Assembly: GCA_964345075.1 (NCBI GenBank)
Contig: CAYFPS010000007.1
Span: 1-64,000 of the forward strand
Direction of reading: 5' to 3'
DNA length: 64,000 nucleotides
Source of the DNA: CAYFPS01 sp964345075
GTDB taxonomy: Bacteria > CAIWAD01
Below, in pieces: positions 28,758 through 37,124 of this stretch. The stretch's first letter is position 1; each line of letters starts with the position of its first letter. A model generated the notes under the pieces. It was not told the DNA's origin, ran no database searches, and saw nothing but the letters and a program-made list of their open reading frames with translations. A program made the position numbers and the translations under genes.

Positions 28758-30338
28758 CTATTTGAGGAGGGTCATTCGCTCGACGCTGACAGCGCCATTC
28801 TGATCAAGACGGGCCAGATAAAGGCCGCTGGGCAGTGCCGCCGCGTTCCACACAGCACTGTGACGACCGGCCGGCATCTCTTGATTGATCAGGCTGGCAA
28901 CCTGCTGCCCGGCCAGATTGTAGACAGCCAGATTGGTCAATCCCGATGCTGAAAGCTCAAAGTCGATCTGCGCTGCAGGATTGAACGGGTTGGGGTGAAC
29001 CCCAAGCAGCCCGAAATCGGCAGGCAGGAGATCGCTGTCATCGATGCTGTTCTCCAGCTCCAGCTGAATCGCGGCGGAACCATCACCGGGGGCATCAATT
29101 GTGGCCCAGGCGCCCAGACTGCCGTCAGCCAGGGTTCCCGTCGCAAAGACGCTGTAATTGCTCATTCCAGCCAGTTCGATGGCCTGAAAATCAAGCACGA
29201 CGGTCTCTGCCCCGGCAAGCCGAACCTGCAGGCCGACGCTTCCGGGGGCCACCGGCAGCCAGCCGGCACTTTCATTGAAGGCGATCTCGCCAAAGAGCAC
29301 GGTGCCGTCATCCAGTGTGATGTCAACCGAAGGCGCGTCCGCGGCCGTGTGAACAAAGCGCACCCAGGCCTCATCATGATTTGTATCACGGCTGTCGGCC
29401 AGCACAATCGGCCCAAAACTGCCATCAGCCAGCAAACCCGTGGCGGCAATGGTCGTGGCGCTGCCGGCCGCAAAGGGCAGGCTGGCATCGATCACAGCGT
29501 TTTCCATGGTGCCACTGACAAAGACCTCCAGATGGTGATCGCCAGCGGGCAGTTCCAGGTAGCTGCTGAAGGCAGAGTAAGGCACAGCCTCGAGGGCCAT
29601 GGCACCGTCCACATAGACATCAACCGCCGGCGCATCCGGACTCAGGTGCGCCACACGCACGCTGGCTCCCAACTCGGCAAGCGGCAGAACCGTGCTGCCG
29701 TCTCCGGGATTGTCCAGTGCGGCCAATGCGCCCAGAGATCCTTCAGCCAGACTGCCCACGGCGAAAACACTCAAGGTGGTGGCAGCCTCCAGACTGACGG
29801 GCGCGAACTGCTTGACAATCGTGTCCGTACCGGCTACGCGGACTTCCAGACTGTACTCCCCCGGCTCAAGCGCTAGAAAATCCGTCGACTGATTGAAGGC
29901 CACATTGCCAAAGACTACCGTTCCATCCGGCAGCGTGATGTCAACGGCGGGCGCGTCCCCGGCTCCGTGAATGAAGCGGATCCAGTGCATTTCGGGATCC
30001 GACTCGCGGACATCGGCAAAGACAGCCGGCCCGAAGCTGCCATCGGCCAGCAGGCCCGTTGCAGCAACTGTGGTGGTGCTGCCTTCAGCAAAATCCAGAT
30101 TGGCAGAGATCACTGGATCCGTTGTCGTACCGCTAACGAAAACGTCCAGTTGATGTATACCTGCTGACAGATCCAGATAAGGGCTGAAGGCAGCGTAAGG
30201 CACGGCCGTCAGAACGGCGTCGCCATCCACATGGATGTCTACGGCCGGCGCATCGGGGCTCAAATGGGCAACACGCACCTGTGCAGCGTGAACAGTGGCC
30301 AGATTCAGCAGCAGCAGGGTTGATAGAAGGGCTTTCAT
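28758..30338 (-). CDS. Secreted DUF4397 repeat protein with type IX sorting tail
   Basis: The 526-aa protein has a signal peptide (1-19) and four DUF4397-like modules in two tandem pairs: 21-115 and 119-215, then 227-320 and 325-425. VRVAHLSPDAPAVDI opens each pair and DAPxVDITL marks each second module, so a 200-residue pair was duplicated. Residues 445-526 form a type A type IX sorting domain: GVHPNPFNPAAQIDF, LAVYNLAGQQVASL, GLYLARL and a terminal MTLLK. It should be exported and cleaved or anchored at the cell surface. Function is unknown. Its promoter shares the CarH-like operator, which suggests light or B12 control. Confidence 0.9.
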   Translation of the reverse strand: MKALLSTLLLLNLATVHAAQVRVAHLSPDAPAVDIHVDGDAVLTAVPYAAFSPYLDLSAGIHQLDVFVSGTTTDPVISANLDFAEGSTTTVAATGLLADGSFGPAVFADVRESDPEMHWIRFIHGAGDAPAVDITLPDGTVVFGNVAFNQSTDFLALEPGEYSLEVRVAGTDTIVKQFAPVSLEAATTLSVFAVGSLAEGSLGALAALDNPGDGSTVLPLAELGASVRVAHLSPDAPAVDVYVDGAMALEAVPYSAFSSYLELPAGDHHLEVFVSGTMENAVIDASLPFAAGSATTIAATGLLADGSFGPIVLADSRDTNHDEAWVRFVHTAADAPSVDITLDDGTVLFGEIAFNESAGWLPVAPGSVGLQVRLAGAETVVLDFQAIELAGMSNYSVFATGTLADGSLGAWATIDAPGDGSAAIQLELENSIDDSDLLPADFGLLGVHPNPFNPAAQIDFELSASGLTNLAVYNLAGQQVASLINQEMPAGRHSAVWNAAALPSGLYLARLDQNGAVSVERMTLLK

Positions 30339-30377
30339 GTCGCATCCTTTCCGGGTTGTTTCGGTCACTTACTGGAC

Positions 30378-30417
30378 AATATATGGACAATCCCCTCGTC
30401 TGTCAAGTTTTTGTTCA
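30378..30417 (-). promoter_or_regulatory. Promoter with CarH-like operator for the DUF4397 gene
   Basis: On the minus strand: TGAACA (30412-30417), then 11 bp on TTGACA (30401-30406) acting as -35, a 17-bp spacer, and TATATT (30378-30383) as -10. The TnnACA pair at 11-bp spacing matches the direct-repeat operator known for CarH, with one repeat on the -35. The -10 region, read on plus, is TGGACAATATATGGACA (30373-30389), identical to the block at 34774-34790. Confidence 0.75.
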
Positions 30418-30509
30418 CATTATTCCAGACATATTGACTCCTCAACACGATTTAGAACACTGTCACGTTAGCTGAACTAATTGCAAATCAAATTCTTGCA
30501 GCCATCTTC

Positions 30510-30537
30510 TTGACATTTTCTGGACATTGTCTAATCT
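30510..30537 (+). promoter_or_regulatory. Promoter and operator of the carH-like gene; probably leaderless
   Basis: TTGACA (30510-30515) and TAATCT (30532-30537) are spaced 16 bp. TGGACA at 30521 lies 11 bp after TTGACA, again a TnnACA direct-repeat pair overlapping the -35, suggesting autorepression. The -10 ends 8 bp before the ATG at 30546, so transcription should begin at or next to the start codon. Confidence 0.7.
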
Positions 30538-30545
30538 TTCACGCC

Positions 30546-31505
30546 ATGAACACCAAACGAAGCCGCCATCCCATCGCTGTCATCAGCCGACGAACCGGAC
30601 TGCCTCAGGACCTGCTGCGCGCCTGGGAGCGTCGCTACGAGGCCGTCATCCCCGAGCGAACTCCAACAGGAAGACGACTTTACAGTGATCAGGATCTGGA
30701 GCGGCTGAACCTGATGAAGGATTTGCTCGCTCACGGACATCGCATAGGTAATGTGGCGGGACTGACTCTGGACGAATTGCATGGACTCCTGCAGGAATCC
30801 CGCAGGCATGAGCTCAAGCGGGAACAGCCGGTAGAGGCTGTCCAGGTTGACTTGCCTGCCGCCATGCATTCTGGAATGGTAGGTGTTGAAGACGCCTTCA
30901 GCGCGGTTGATGCTTCCGATGCCGGCCTGCTGCATCTCCTCCTGCAGCGGGCAGCCGTAACCATGAGTCTGGCGCAGCTGCTGGAGCACTTGATCCAGCC
31001 ACTGCTTGTCAGGATCGGTGATACATGGCATGCTGGCGAAATGCGCATCAGCCAGGAACACATGGCAACCGCCGTGATACGCAGCTTCCTGGGTACCATG
31101 CTGCTCAAAAGGCGCCTGCCCGAGAATTCGCCCCGCATCATTTGTGCTGCACCCGGTGGACAGGTTCACGAGCTGGGCGCGCTGATGGCTGCACTGACCT
31201 CACAGGAGGCCGGCTGGGCAGCCGAATTCCTGGGGCCGGACCTGCCTGCCGAGGAGATTGCGGGAATTGCGCTGGCCAGAGGTGCACGGGCTGTTGCCCT
31301 GAGCATCGTCCATGTGCACGACCACGCGCAGATGGCTATGGAGTTGGAAAGCCTGCTGAATTACCTGCCGCAGAATATCAGCATTGTGGCCGGTGGCCAG
31401 GCAGCCCACATCCTGCTGGAAAGTATTCCGGGCATGTACGGGCGAGTTCTTATCATCAAGAGTCTGCGCGGACTGAAAGAACACCTGCACAGCCTTTCAA
31501 TCTGA
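30546..31505 (+). CDS. CarH/LitR-type MerR regulator with adenosylcobalamin domain
   Basis: The 319-aa protein has an N-terminal MerR helix-turn-helix (about 8-75: IAVISRRTGLPQDLLRAWERR), a helical cap and a B12-binding Rossmann domain. The photoreceptor motif W-x9-E-H is present (W161, E171, H172), and H208 in VHELG is at the spacing of the lower axial histidine of CarH. In known members AdoCbl drives tetramer formation and repression in the dark; light breaks the Co-C bond and frees the promoter. Neighbouring genes form the usual CarH/LitR regulon, and operator-like repeats occur at its own promoter. Start ATG at 30546; a longer TTG frame would lie in the promoter. Confidence 0.9.
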   Translation: MNTKRSRHPIAVISRRTGLPQDLLRAWERRYEAVIPERTPTGRRLYSDQDLERLNLMKDLLAHGHRIGNVAGLTLDELHGLLQESRRHELKREQPVEAVQVDLPAAMHSGMVGVEDAFSAVDASDAGLLHLLLQRAAVTMSLAQLLEHLIQPLLVRIGDTWHAGEMRISQEHMATAVIRSFLGTMLLKRRLPENSPRIICAAPGGQVHELGALMAALTSQEAGWAAEFLGPDLPAEEIAGIALARGARAVALSIVHVHDHAQMAMELESLLNYLPQNISIVAGGQAAHILLESIPGMYGRVLIIKSLRGLKEHLHSLSI

Positions 31506-31543
31506 ACAGGCTTGCGCGCATGGCCTTCTGCCAGGGGCCTCTC

Positions 31544-32764
31544 TTAAGCAGCCGGGCGTTCCCAGACCATCCACATATCCCCCAGATAGCCCTCTCTGAA
31601 GCCTGCTTCGCAATAGGAGAAGTAGTAGTCCCAGGCGCGGCGGAAGCGGCGATCGTAGCCCATTTTCTCCAGTTCACTTTCCTTTGAAAGAAAGCGCCTG
31701 CGCCACTCGGCAAGTGTTCGCGCATAATGCGGCGTGATGTCATGCTCCTCCACTGGCCTGAGACCAGCTTCGGCAGCCCGCTTTCGAAGGATGGCGCGAC
31801 TGGGGATGAAGCAGCCCGGGAAGATATGCCGCTTGATGAAGTCCACCTGCTTGAGCGCCCGTTCGTAGGCATCGTCCTCGATCACGATGGCTTGTATCAC
31901 AAGACGACCACCTGGCTTCAGTCGATCATGGCAAACCTGAAAGTAGCCGGGCAGGAATTTGTGACCAACGGCCTCCACCATTTCGATGGAGACCAGCCGG
32001 TCGTGCTCCCCCTCCAGATCCCGGTAATCCTCACCCAGCAGCTCAATTCGATCGGCCAGACCTGATTGCTGAAAACGCTCCCGGGCCAGTGCTGCCTGCT
32101 CGCGGCTGAGGGTTGTGGTCCGGACATTCAGCCCCCGCTGTGCTGCACTCAGGGCAAGCGCTCCCCAGCCGGTTCCGATTTCCAGTAGACCTTGCCCCGG
32201 TGAGGCATCCAGCAGATCCAGCACCTTTTCAATCTTGGCCAGTGAGGCTTCTTCCAGCGTGCTGGTTTCCTGCGGAAACCAGGCGCAGGAATACATCATG
32301 CTTTCATCCAGAAAGAGCTTGAAGAAATCGTTGCCCAGATCGTAGTGCGCGGCAATGTTTCGTTTGCTGCCGGAGCGTGTGTTACGTCTTAGCACATTCA
32401 TAGCGCGCTGCAGGGGCGCCAGAAGCCGACCGCCGGTCTTCTCCAGATCACGCAGGATGCCGCGATTTTCCAATAGCAGCTGAAGCAGCCCGGGAAGGTC
32501 AGGCGTGTCCCATTGCTCATCCAGCCAGGCTTCGGCAGCACCATTTGCACCGCCTCCCAGAATACGCCACCAGAAGGCAGAATCCCTGACGGTCAGTCGA
32601 TGTAGCCGCCCGCCCTTTCCGACGGTGATACAATGACCGGCCTCTTCGATCAGCAAGCGTCCGTTCTCGATTTGCGAGAAGAGCCTGGTCAATAGAGTAC
32701 GGGCAGGATTGAAGGACGAAATGCGACCCTGTACTTGCCTGTTGGCCGAGCTTAGCGTGTTCAT
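31544..32764 (-). CDS. Cyclopropane-fatty-acyl-phospholipid synthase family methyltransferase
   Basis: The 406-aa protein has the SAM-binding motif LLEIGTGWGALALSAA, upstream NIAAHYDLGNDFFKLFLD and MMYSCAWFP, and downstream VSIEMVEAVGHKFLPGYF, all typical of CFA synthases and of the related methyltransferases of the light/singlet-oxygen-induced cluster. It would add a methylene or methyl group to unsaturated phospholipid acyl chains. In related clusters such a protein takes part in methylated or furan fatty-acid formation; which product is made here is inference. ATGA overlap with the DUF1365 gene. Confidence 0.92.
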   Translation of the reverse strand: MNTLSSANRQVQGRISSFNPARTLLTRLFSQIENGRLLIEEAGHCITVGKGGRLHRLTVRDSAFWWRILGGGANGAAEAWLDEQWDTPDLPGLLQLLLENRGILRDLEKTGGRLLAPLQRAMNVLRRNTRSGSKRNIAAHYDLGNDFFKLFLDESMMYSCAWFPQETSTLEEASLAKIEKVLDLLDASPGQGLLEIGTGWGALALSAAQRGLNVRTTTLSREQAALARERFQQSGLADRIELLGEDYRDLEGEHDRLVSIEMVEAVGHKFLPGYFQVCHDRLKPGGRLVIQAIVIEDDAYERALKQVDFIKRHIFPGCFIPSRAILRKRAAEAGLRPVEEHDITPHYARTLAEWRRRFLSKESELEKMGYDRRFRRAWDYYFSYCEAGFREGYLGDMWMVWERPAA

Positions 32765-33516
32765 ACAGCCTGCTTTCTTTTGTCGGGATGTGGGTGAAAC
32801 GGCACGCCTTTCAGCCAGAGCCGCAAGGCGTGAACATAGATCAGTGATACAACCTTCAACGTCATCAGCGGCCAGCGCAAGAGCGCGTAGCGCACTCCAC
32901 GGCTGTCAAGCGGTTTTTTGCGAAGACTAAGTGTCGCATCAAAAAGGGGTTCCGGACTGGCATCGGCCGTGATCATGTGAACCACCAGATTCTTCCCGGC
33001 TCCGTTGAAGCGCCAGTCATAATGCTGGTCCATCGGCATAAAGGGTGATACATGGAAGTCCTTCCTGAACTGAAGACGCGCGTGGCCGTTGGCCTCGGCA
33101 GGTATCACATTCACGTGTCGCTGACCCCAGGGCGTGTTGGTGATTTCCGCCATTACGGCAAGCAGGCTTCCATCGGCATTGTGGCAGTAGTAGAAGCTGA
33201 CCGGATTGAAGCAGATGCCGAAACAGGCCAGCTGAGTCAAAAGCAGGATACGGCCCTCCGGGCGACGACAAAGTCGGTCCTCGACTGTATCACGGACTGC
33301 TTCTGCCAGTGGCTGATCCACAGAACCATGATAGTCCGCGCGCCGAAAGGCCAGAGGGGCACGGGCACCCATCCAGCGGGCAGGCAGCGATGTCACCAAT
33401 TCCTCGATACGCTCCGTGTCGAACATGATCATGTAGAGCGATGAGCGAAAGGCATGGACCTTTGGCCGATGGCGTCGGTGCCTGACCCAGCCTGTGTAAA
33501 TAAAGCCCGCGCTCAG
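32761..33516 (-). CDS. DUF1365 family protein, apparent CTG start
   Basis: Translated from a CTG at 33516 the protein is 251 aa, the usual family length, and begins (M)SAGFIYTGWVRHRRHRPKVH, the conserved DUF1365 N-terminus. The ATG-initiated frame (33432) would discard this block, and an in-frame TAG lies just upstream of the CTG. No ATG, GTG or TTG occurs between them. The CTG overlaps the TGA of the flavoprotein gene as CTGA, so translational coupling is likely. The family always travels with CFA-like and flavoprotein genes; its own activity is unknown. Confidence 0.88.
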   Translation of the reverse strand: MSAGFIYTGWVRHRRHRPKVHAFRSSLYMIMFDTERIEELVTSLPARWMGARAPLAFRRADYHGSVDQPLAEAVRDTVEDRLCRRPEGRILLLTQLACFGICFNPVSFYYCHNADGSLLAVMAEITNTPWGQRHVNVIPAEANGHARLQFRKDFHVSPFMPMDQHYDWRFNGAGKNLVVHMITADASPEPLFDATLSLRKKPLDSRGVRYALLRWPLMTLKVVSLIYVHALRLWLKGVPFHPHPDKRKQAV

Positions 33517-34751
33517 AGGCTAAGTCCGGCAAATTTGTGACACAGTTCGCTGGCGCTGCGCACTCCGTCCTCATGAAAGCCGTGCCCCCAGTAGGCTCCG
33601 CAGTACCAGGTGCGATCTGTGCAGATTTCCCAGCGGCGCTTCTGGGCAGCGGGTGTGCCCAGAGTGAACTGCGGGTGAGCGGCCATGTGTTCTTCGTATT
33701 TCATCACTGGCTCGATTTCCGGATTGAGGCTTACCAGCAGGGGCTGCCTGCTGACAAAGCCCTGCAGGTGATTCATGGAATAGCTCAAGGTTGCCGCCCG
33801 CTGGGAGAGCGGTGTAACACGATAATTCCAACTGCCCCAGGCTCTCCGCCTGCGCGGCATGAGACGAGCATCGGAATGCAGGATCACCCGGTTGTTCTGA
33901 TAGGGCAGGGCAGCCAGAATTTCCTGCTCAGCGCTTGTGGGATCACGCAGAATGCCCAGCGCTTGATCGCTGTGCAGGGCCATGATTACATGATCAAAGT
34001 TCTGCCTGATTCCACCGGGGAGTTCAAGTTCCACATGATCCGCATTGCGTGATACACCCAGCACCGGACTGTTCAGATGAAGCCTGTGTTCAAGCGGCTG
34101 CAGCAGGCGGTCCACATAACAGCGTGCGCCCTGCGGGAAGGCATACCACTGGGGGCGACCTTCAAGCTGCAGCATGAAATGATTGTCCAGGAAGCCAAGC
34201 ACTTGTCTGGCCGGCAACTCTGCAGCATGGGCAGCAGGTACGGACCAGAGTGAGCAAACCAGTGGCAACAGGTAGCGCTGCCAGAAGGCCTCGCCCAGCC
34301 TCCAGCTGAGCAGCATTTCCCCCAGCGTGCATTCTTCACCTTCCGTTGCCAATAGGGCACGGGCACGCTTGCTGAACTGCAGAATGTCACGCAGCATGCC
34401 CCAGTGGACTGGATTAAGGAGATTCCTCCGCTGGGCAAAGAGGCCGCCGTGCTGACTGCCCAGGTACTCGAGATCGGGATCTTCAAGTGAGACACTGAAG
34501 CTCATGTCGCTGGGGCTGCCCTCAATACCGAGGCGCTCCAGAAGTCGGGTGAAAAGGGGATAGTTGGGCTTGTTGTAAATGATGAAACCAGTATCTACGG
34601 GAAAGCGATTCACGCCGTCGAGCACATCGATCGTACGAACGTGGCCGCCCGGCCTCTCAGATGCTTCGAAAAGGTGAAGATCGTGATGGCCAAAAAGCAG
34701 ATGGGCACAGGTTAACCCGGAAACCCCGCTACCGATGATGGCAATTCGCAT
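33513..34751 (-). CDS. FAD-dependent oxidoreductase (amine-oxidase-like)
   Basis: The 412-aa flavoprotein starts with an FAD-binding Rossmann motif (IAIIGSGVSGLTCAHLL), then HLFEASERPGGHVRTIDV and a mid-protein VDTGFIIYNKPNYPLF. It is the conserved partner of DUF1365 and CFA-like genes in light-induced clusters and in furan-fatty-acid loci, where flavoproteins of this type oxidise modified acyl chains. It is first in the minus-strand operon flavoprotein-DUF1365-CFA, read from the promoter at 34778-34806. Confidence 0.9.
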   Translation of the reverse strand: MRIAIIGSGVSGLTCAHLLFGHHDLHLFEASERPGGHVRTIDVLDGVNRFPVDTGFIIYNKPNYPLFTRLLERLGIEGSPSDMSFSVSLEDPDLEYLGSQHGGLFAQRRNLLNPVHWGMLRDILQFSKRARALLATEGEECTLGEMLLSWRLGEAFWQRYLLPLVCSLWSVPAAHAAELPARQVLGFLDNHFMLQLEGRPQWYAFPQGARCYVDRLLQPLEHRLHLNSPVLGVSRNADHVELELPGGIRQNFDHVIMALHSDQALGILRDPTSAEQEILAALPYQNNRVILHSDARLMPRRRRAWGSWNYRVTPLSQRAATLSYSMNHLQGFVSRQPLLVSLNPEIEPVMKYEEHMAAHPQFTLGTPAAQKRRWEICTDRTWYCGAYWGHGFHEDGVRSASELCHKFAGLSL

Positions 34752-34772
34752 TGTTAGTCCCGGCTCCTATTT

Positions 34773-34823
34773 TGGACAATATATGGACACAGGCTTGTTT
34801 TGTCAACGTCTTGTCCATATATT
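34773..34823. promoter_or_regulatory. Overlapping divergent promoters with TnnACA operators
   Basis: Minus strand: TTGACA (34801-34806), 17 bp, TATATT (34778-34783), driving the flavoprotein operon, with TGGACA one 11-bp period upstream of the -35. Plus strand: TTGTTT (34795-34800), 17 bp, TATATT (34818-34823), driving the DUF1295 gene, with TGGACA at 34774 and 34785 (11-bp period) upstream. The block TGGACAATATATGGACA also occurs at 30373-30389. A CarH-type repressor at these repeats would block both promoters. Confidence 0.78.
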
Positions 34824-34829
34824 TGCAAC

Positions 34830-35603
34830 ATGATCACCATAATCCTGACATGCCTTGCCTTCTGGGCTGTGGGAGGCTGGCTGCTAAGCCTTATCAAAAG
34901 GGATAGCAGTGTAGCCGATCAGCTCTGGGGTCCGGGCTTCATTCTTCTTTGTGTTGCCGTCCTTGCTTTTCATGAAAGCCCGGGCTGGCGAAGCATGCTG
35001 CTGGCGACTCTCGTCTGCCTGTGGGGCCTGCGGCTTGCCCTGCATATTCATCTTCGGCATCGGCTGAAAGGTGAGGACCGACGCTATCGACGCTGGCGGG
35101 AGGCGGCCGGGGCTGGCTGGTGGCCCAGAAGCCTCTTCACCGTCTTCGGCCTTCAAGCTGCCCTGATGGGCTTGATCAGCCTGCCGCTCCTGCTTGTCAT
35201 GCGAGCCTCCGGTACTGATGCAATCAGCGTCTGTGATGGAATCGGTCTGCTTGTTTTCCTGATCGGCTTCTGGATTGAAGCTCGCGCCGACTACCAGCTG
35301 CTGGCTCATCAGCGCAATCCACAAACTCGAAACGATCTCCTGACAAATGGTTGGTGGGCGCGCAGTCGACACCCGAACTATTTCGGCGAAACTCTGGTGT
35401 GGTGGGGATTTTCGCTGATGTCTGCGGGACAGCACGGCCCGGTCTCCTTGACTGGCGCTGTGCTGATCACCCTGCTCTTGCTATTCTTTTCCGGCGTCCC
35501 CCTGCTGGACAGGAACCTTGAAAGCAGCAAGCCCGGCTTTGCCGAATACAAGCGGCAAACCCCGGCCTTCTTTCCGCGGATTGGGCGGGGTCCCGTCAAT
35601 TGA
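34830..35603 (+). CDS. DUF1295 membrane protein (steroid-reductase/ICMT-like fold)
   Basis: The 257-aa protein has about six membrane helices and the DUF1295 C-terminal signature (LLTNGWWARSRHPNYFGETLVWWG). The family is related in fold to 5-alpha reductases and isoprenylcysteine methyltransferases and is a regular member of CarH/LitR gene sets. The ATG at 34830 begins only 7 nt after the -10, so the mRNA is probably leaderless; the frame upstream of it lies in the promoter. A role in modifying unsaturated lipids is inferred from context. Confidence 0.9.
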   Translation: MITIILTCLAFWAVGGWLLSLIKRDSSVADQLWGPGFILLCVAVLAFHESPGWRSMLLATLVCLWGLRLALHIHLRHRLKGEDRRYRRWREAAGAGWWPRSLFTVFGLQAALMGLISLPLLLVMRASGTDAISVCDGIGLLVFLIGFWIEARADYQLLAHQRNPQTRNDLLTNGWWARSRHPNYFGETLVWWGFSLMSAGQHGPVSLTGAVLITLLLLFFSGVPLLDRNLESSKPGFAEYKRQTPAFFPRIGRGPVN

Positions 35604-35680
35604 CGGGGCCCCTGCGCCAACTGGCTTTCCCGATAGCTTCCGCTTTCCTAAACTGACGGGCTCTTCAGCAAAGGATAACC

Positions 35681-36106
35681 ATGCTCAACTCACGCCAGAT
35701 GCTCGTCTTTTCCCGGCTTGTCCTGATTGCCGGATCCATCAGCCTGCTTTATGCGGCCAGCAAGCTCTTCAGACAAGCTGTTCAGGGCGAACATCTGGAG
35801 CTGTGGCATCTGGCCTGGATGATCCCACTGGCTTTGGGCGGTGGTTGGGCCAAGGCGCGATTTGTCATGCGAAAGCGGATGCAAGCCAATGCCATTCGTA
35901 TACGAAATGCCACGGGCAGGCTCTGGCCCTGGCAGCTCTACCCCCCCCAGCTGCTCGCCTTCATCGGCAGCATGATCCTGATCATGGCCATCCTCAAACG
36001 AGTTTACGCTCATGATGGGCTTGTGCTGGGCCTCCTGGGCGGTGTCGATCTCGCTGTCGCCATGGCACTGATTACTTCATCAGGTGAATACGGCAGGAAG
36101 CAGTAG
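35681..36106 (+). CDS. Small membrane protein of unknown function
   Basis: The 141-aa protein has three or four predicted membrane helices (about 8-28, 45-58, 88-108, 112-132) with a basic loop (KARFVMRKRMQANAIRIR) between the second and third. AAGGATAACC precedes the ATG. I do not recognise the family. It lies 77 bp downstream of the DUF1295 gene in the same direction; co-transcription is possible because no clear terminator separates them. Confidence 0.7.
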   Translation: MLNSRQMLVFSRLVLIAGSISLLYAASKLFRQAVQGEHLELWHLAWMIPLALGGGWAKARFVMRKRMQANAIRIRNATGRLWPWQLYPPQLLAFIGSMILIMAILKRVYAHDGLVLGLLGGVDLAVAMALITSSGEYGRKQ

Positions 36107-37124
36107 CTAGCGATCAGGCGTCAGGCGTTAGGCGTTAGGCGTTGGGCTTTAGGCAGTAGCTAGCAAGCCAGTAACAAGATTCCAGCTCCCAGCCAGATGG
36201 CTTTGGCCGGAGCCGGCAGTTACCCGAAGACGCCCCTTGGTGCCAGGGTGGTGCCCGTCCGCTTCAACGGAGCCCGAAGTCGGTCCTTGCTGAAGCGGTA
36301 GCCGTGCCGATAAATCGGCACTATGCCAGGCGCCATTTGCCGACTGCGTCGACAACTGCCCCACTGGCCTGCTAACGCCTGACGACTAAGGCCTGCTTTT
36401 CTGGCTGGAACCTGGCTACTGCCCCCGCTTTCTTCCCGCTTTCGCGGGAGTGACAGGGGGTGACGTCTGGAAACTTCTTCTGGCTGACACTTTTTCAAAG
36501 TTATGTCCGACACCACGTTCCCGATAAATCGGGACAGGCCGACGACTTCCTCTGGCTGGAAACTAGTTACCGGTAACTGGAAACTTCTTCTGGCTAACGC
36601 CCTTTGCTATTGGCTATTCGCTTCCTGGAAAATGTCCCTGTGCTCAACTTGCAGCCTTCTCGCATCCACTGCCGTGGGGGCCTTCTTTCTTTGCTGCTGC
36701 AAAGAAAGAAGCAAAGAAAGCAGCTCTCAGATGGCCGCGCATAACTTGCGTGCTGCTACGCTGCACGCTTCGAACAGATGCGCGATCGGTGCCTGCTTTA
36801 CGGCCCTTGATACATGGATGCCGCAAGCGGCATCGGAGATGAATCAGAACGCCAGGAACATGGAACCAGTAGTCAACGACTAATCGTCAAGAATTTTATG
36901 GCAGGAGTGTCAGTGCAACATGACACAAGCCCCAGATTAGCTTTACCTCCCCTGGCACTGCCCTGGCACTCCCCCGGAACCGAGAGCCACTGGAGACTTC
37001 TTCAGGCTAACGCCTGACGCCCGACGCCTAACGCCTACTTCTTCTGGCTGGCAACTGGCCGCTGGTTACTGGAAACTTCTTCAGGCTGACGCCTAACGCC
37101 TGTTTCTTCTAGCTGGAGACTTCT
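36107..37124. other. 1-kb repeat-rich non-coding region
   Basis: No gene is supported. The region contains GTTAGGC-type short repeats (about 36124-36150), several diverged copies of the TTCTGGCT...CTGGAAACT family also seen at 311-421, short AACGCCTGACGCC repeats around 37005-37110, and the 13-bp inverted repeat at 36682-36711. The 126-aa frame at 36503-36883 is composed of these repeats and rejected. It separates the CarH gene set from the B12 uptake operon. Confidence 0.7.
36682..36711. repeat. 13-bp perfect inverted repeat
   Basis: CTTCTTTCTTTGC and GCAAAGAAAGAAG flank a 4-bp TGCT loop, followed by a further GCAAAGAAAGCAG copy of the right arm. Similar AAAGAAAG-type palindromes occur as dispersed intergenic repeats in other bacteria; here it lies in the non-coding repeat region. 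Confidence 0.8.

Noticed and set aside
35587..35612. Terminator at the end of the DUF1295 gene
   Set aside because: A GGGGTCCCGTCA inverted repeat is present, but there is no T-run and it includes the stop codon.
36503..36883. 126-codon frame in the 36-37 kb region
   Set aside because: Made of the dispersed repeats and the AAAGAAAG palindrome; no ribosome-binding site or family similarity.
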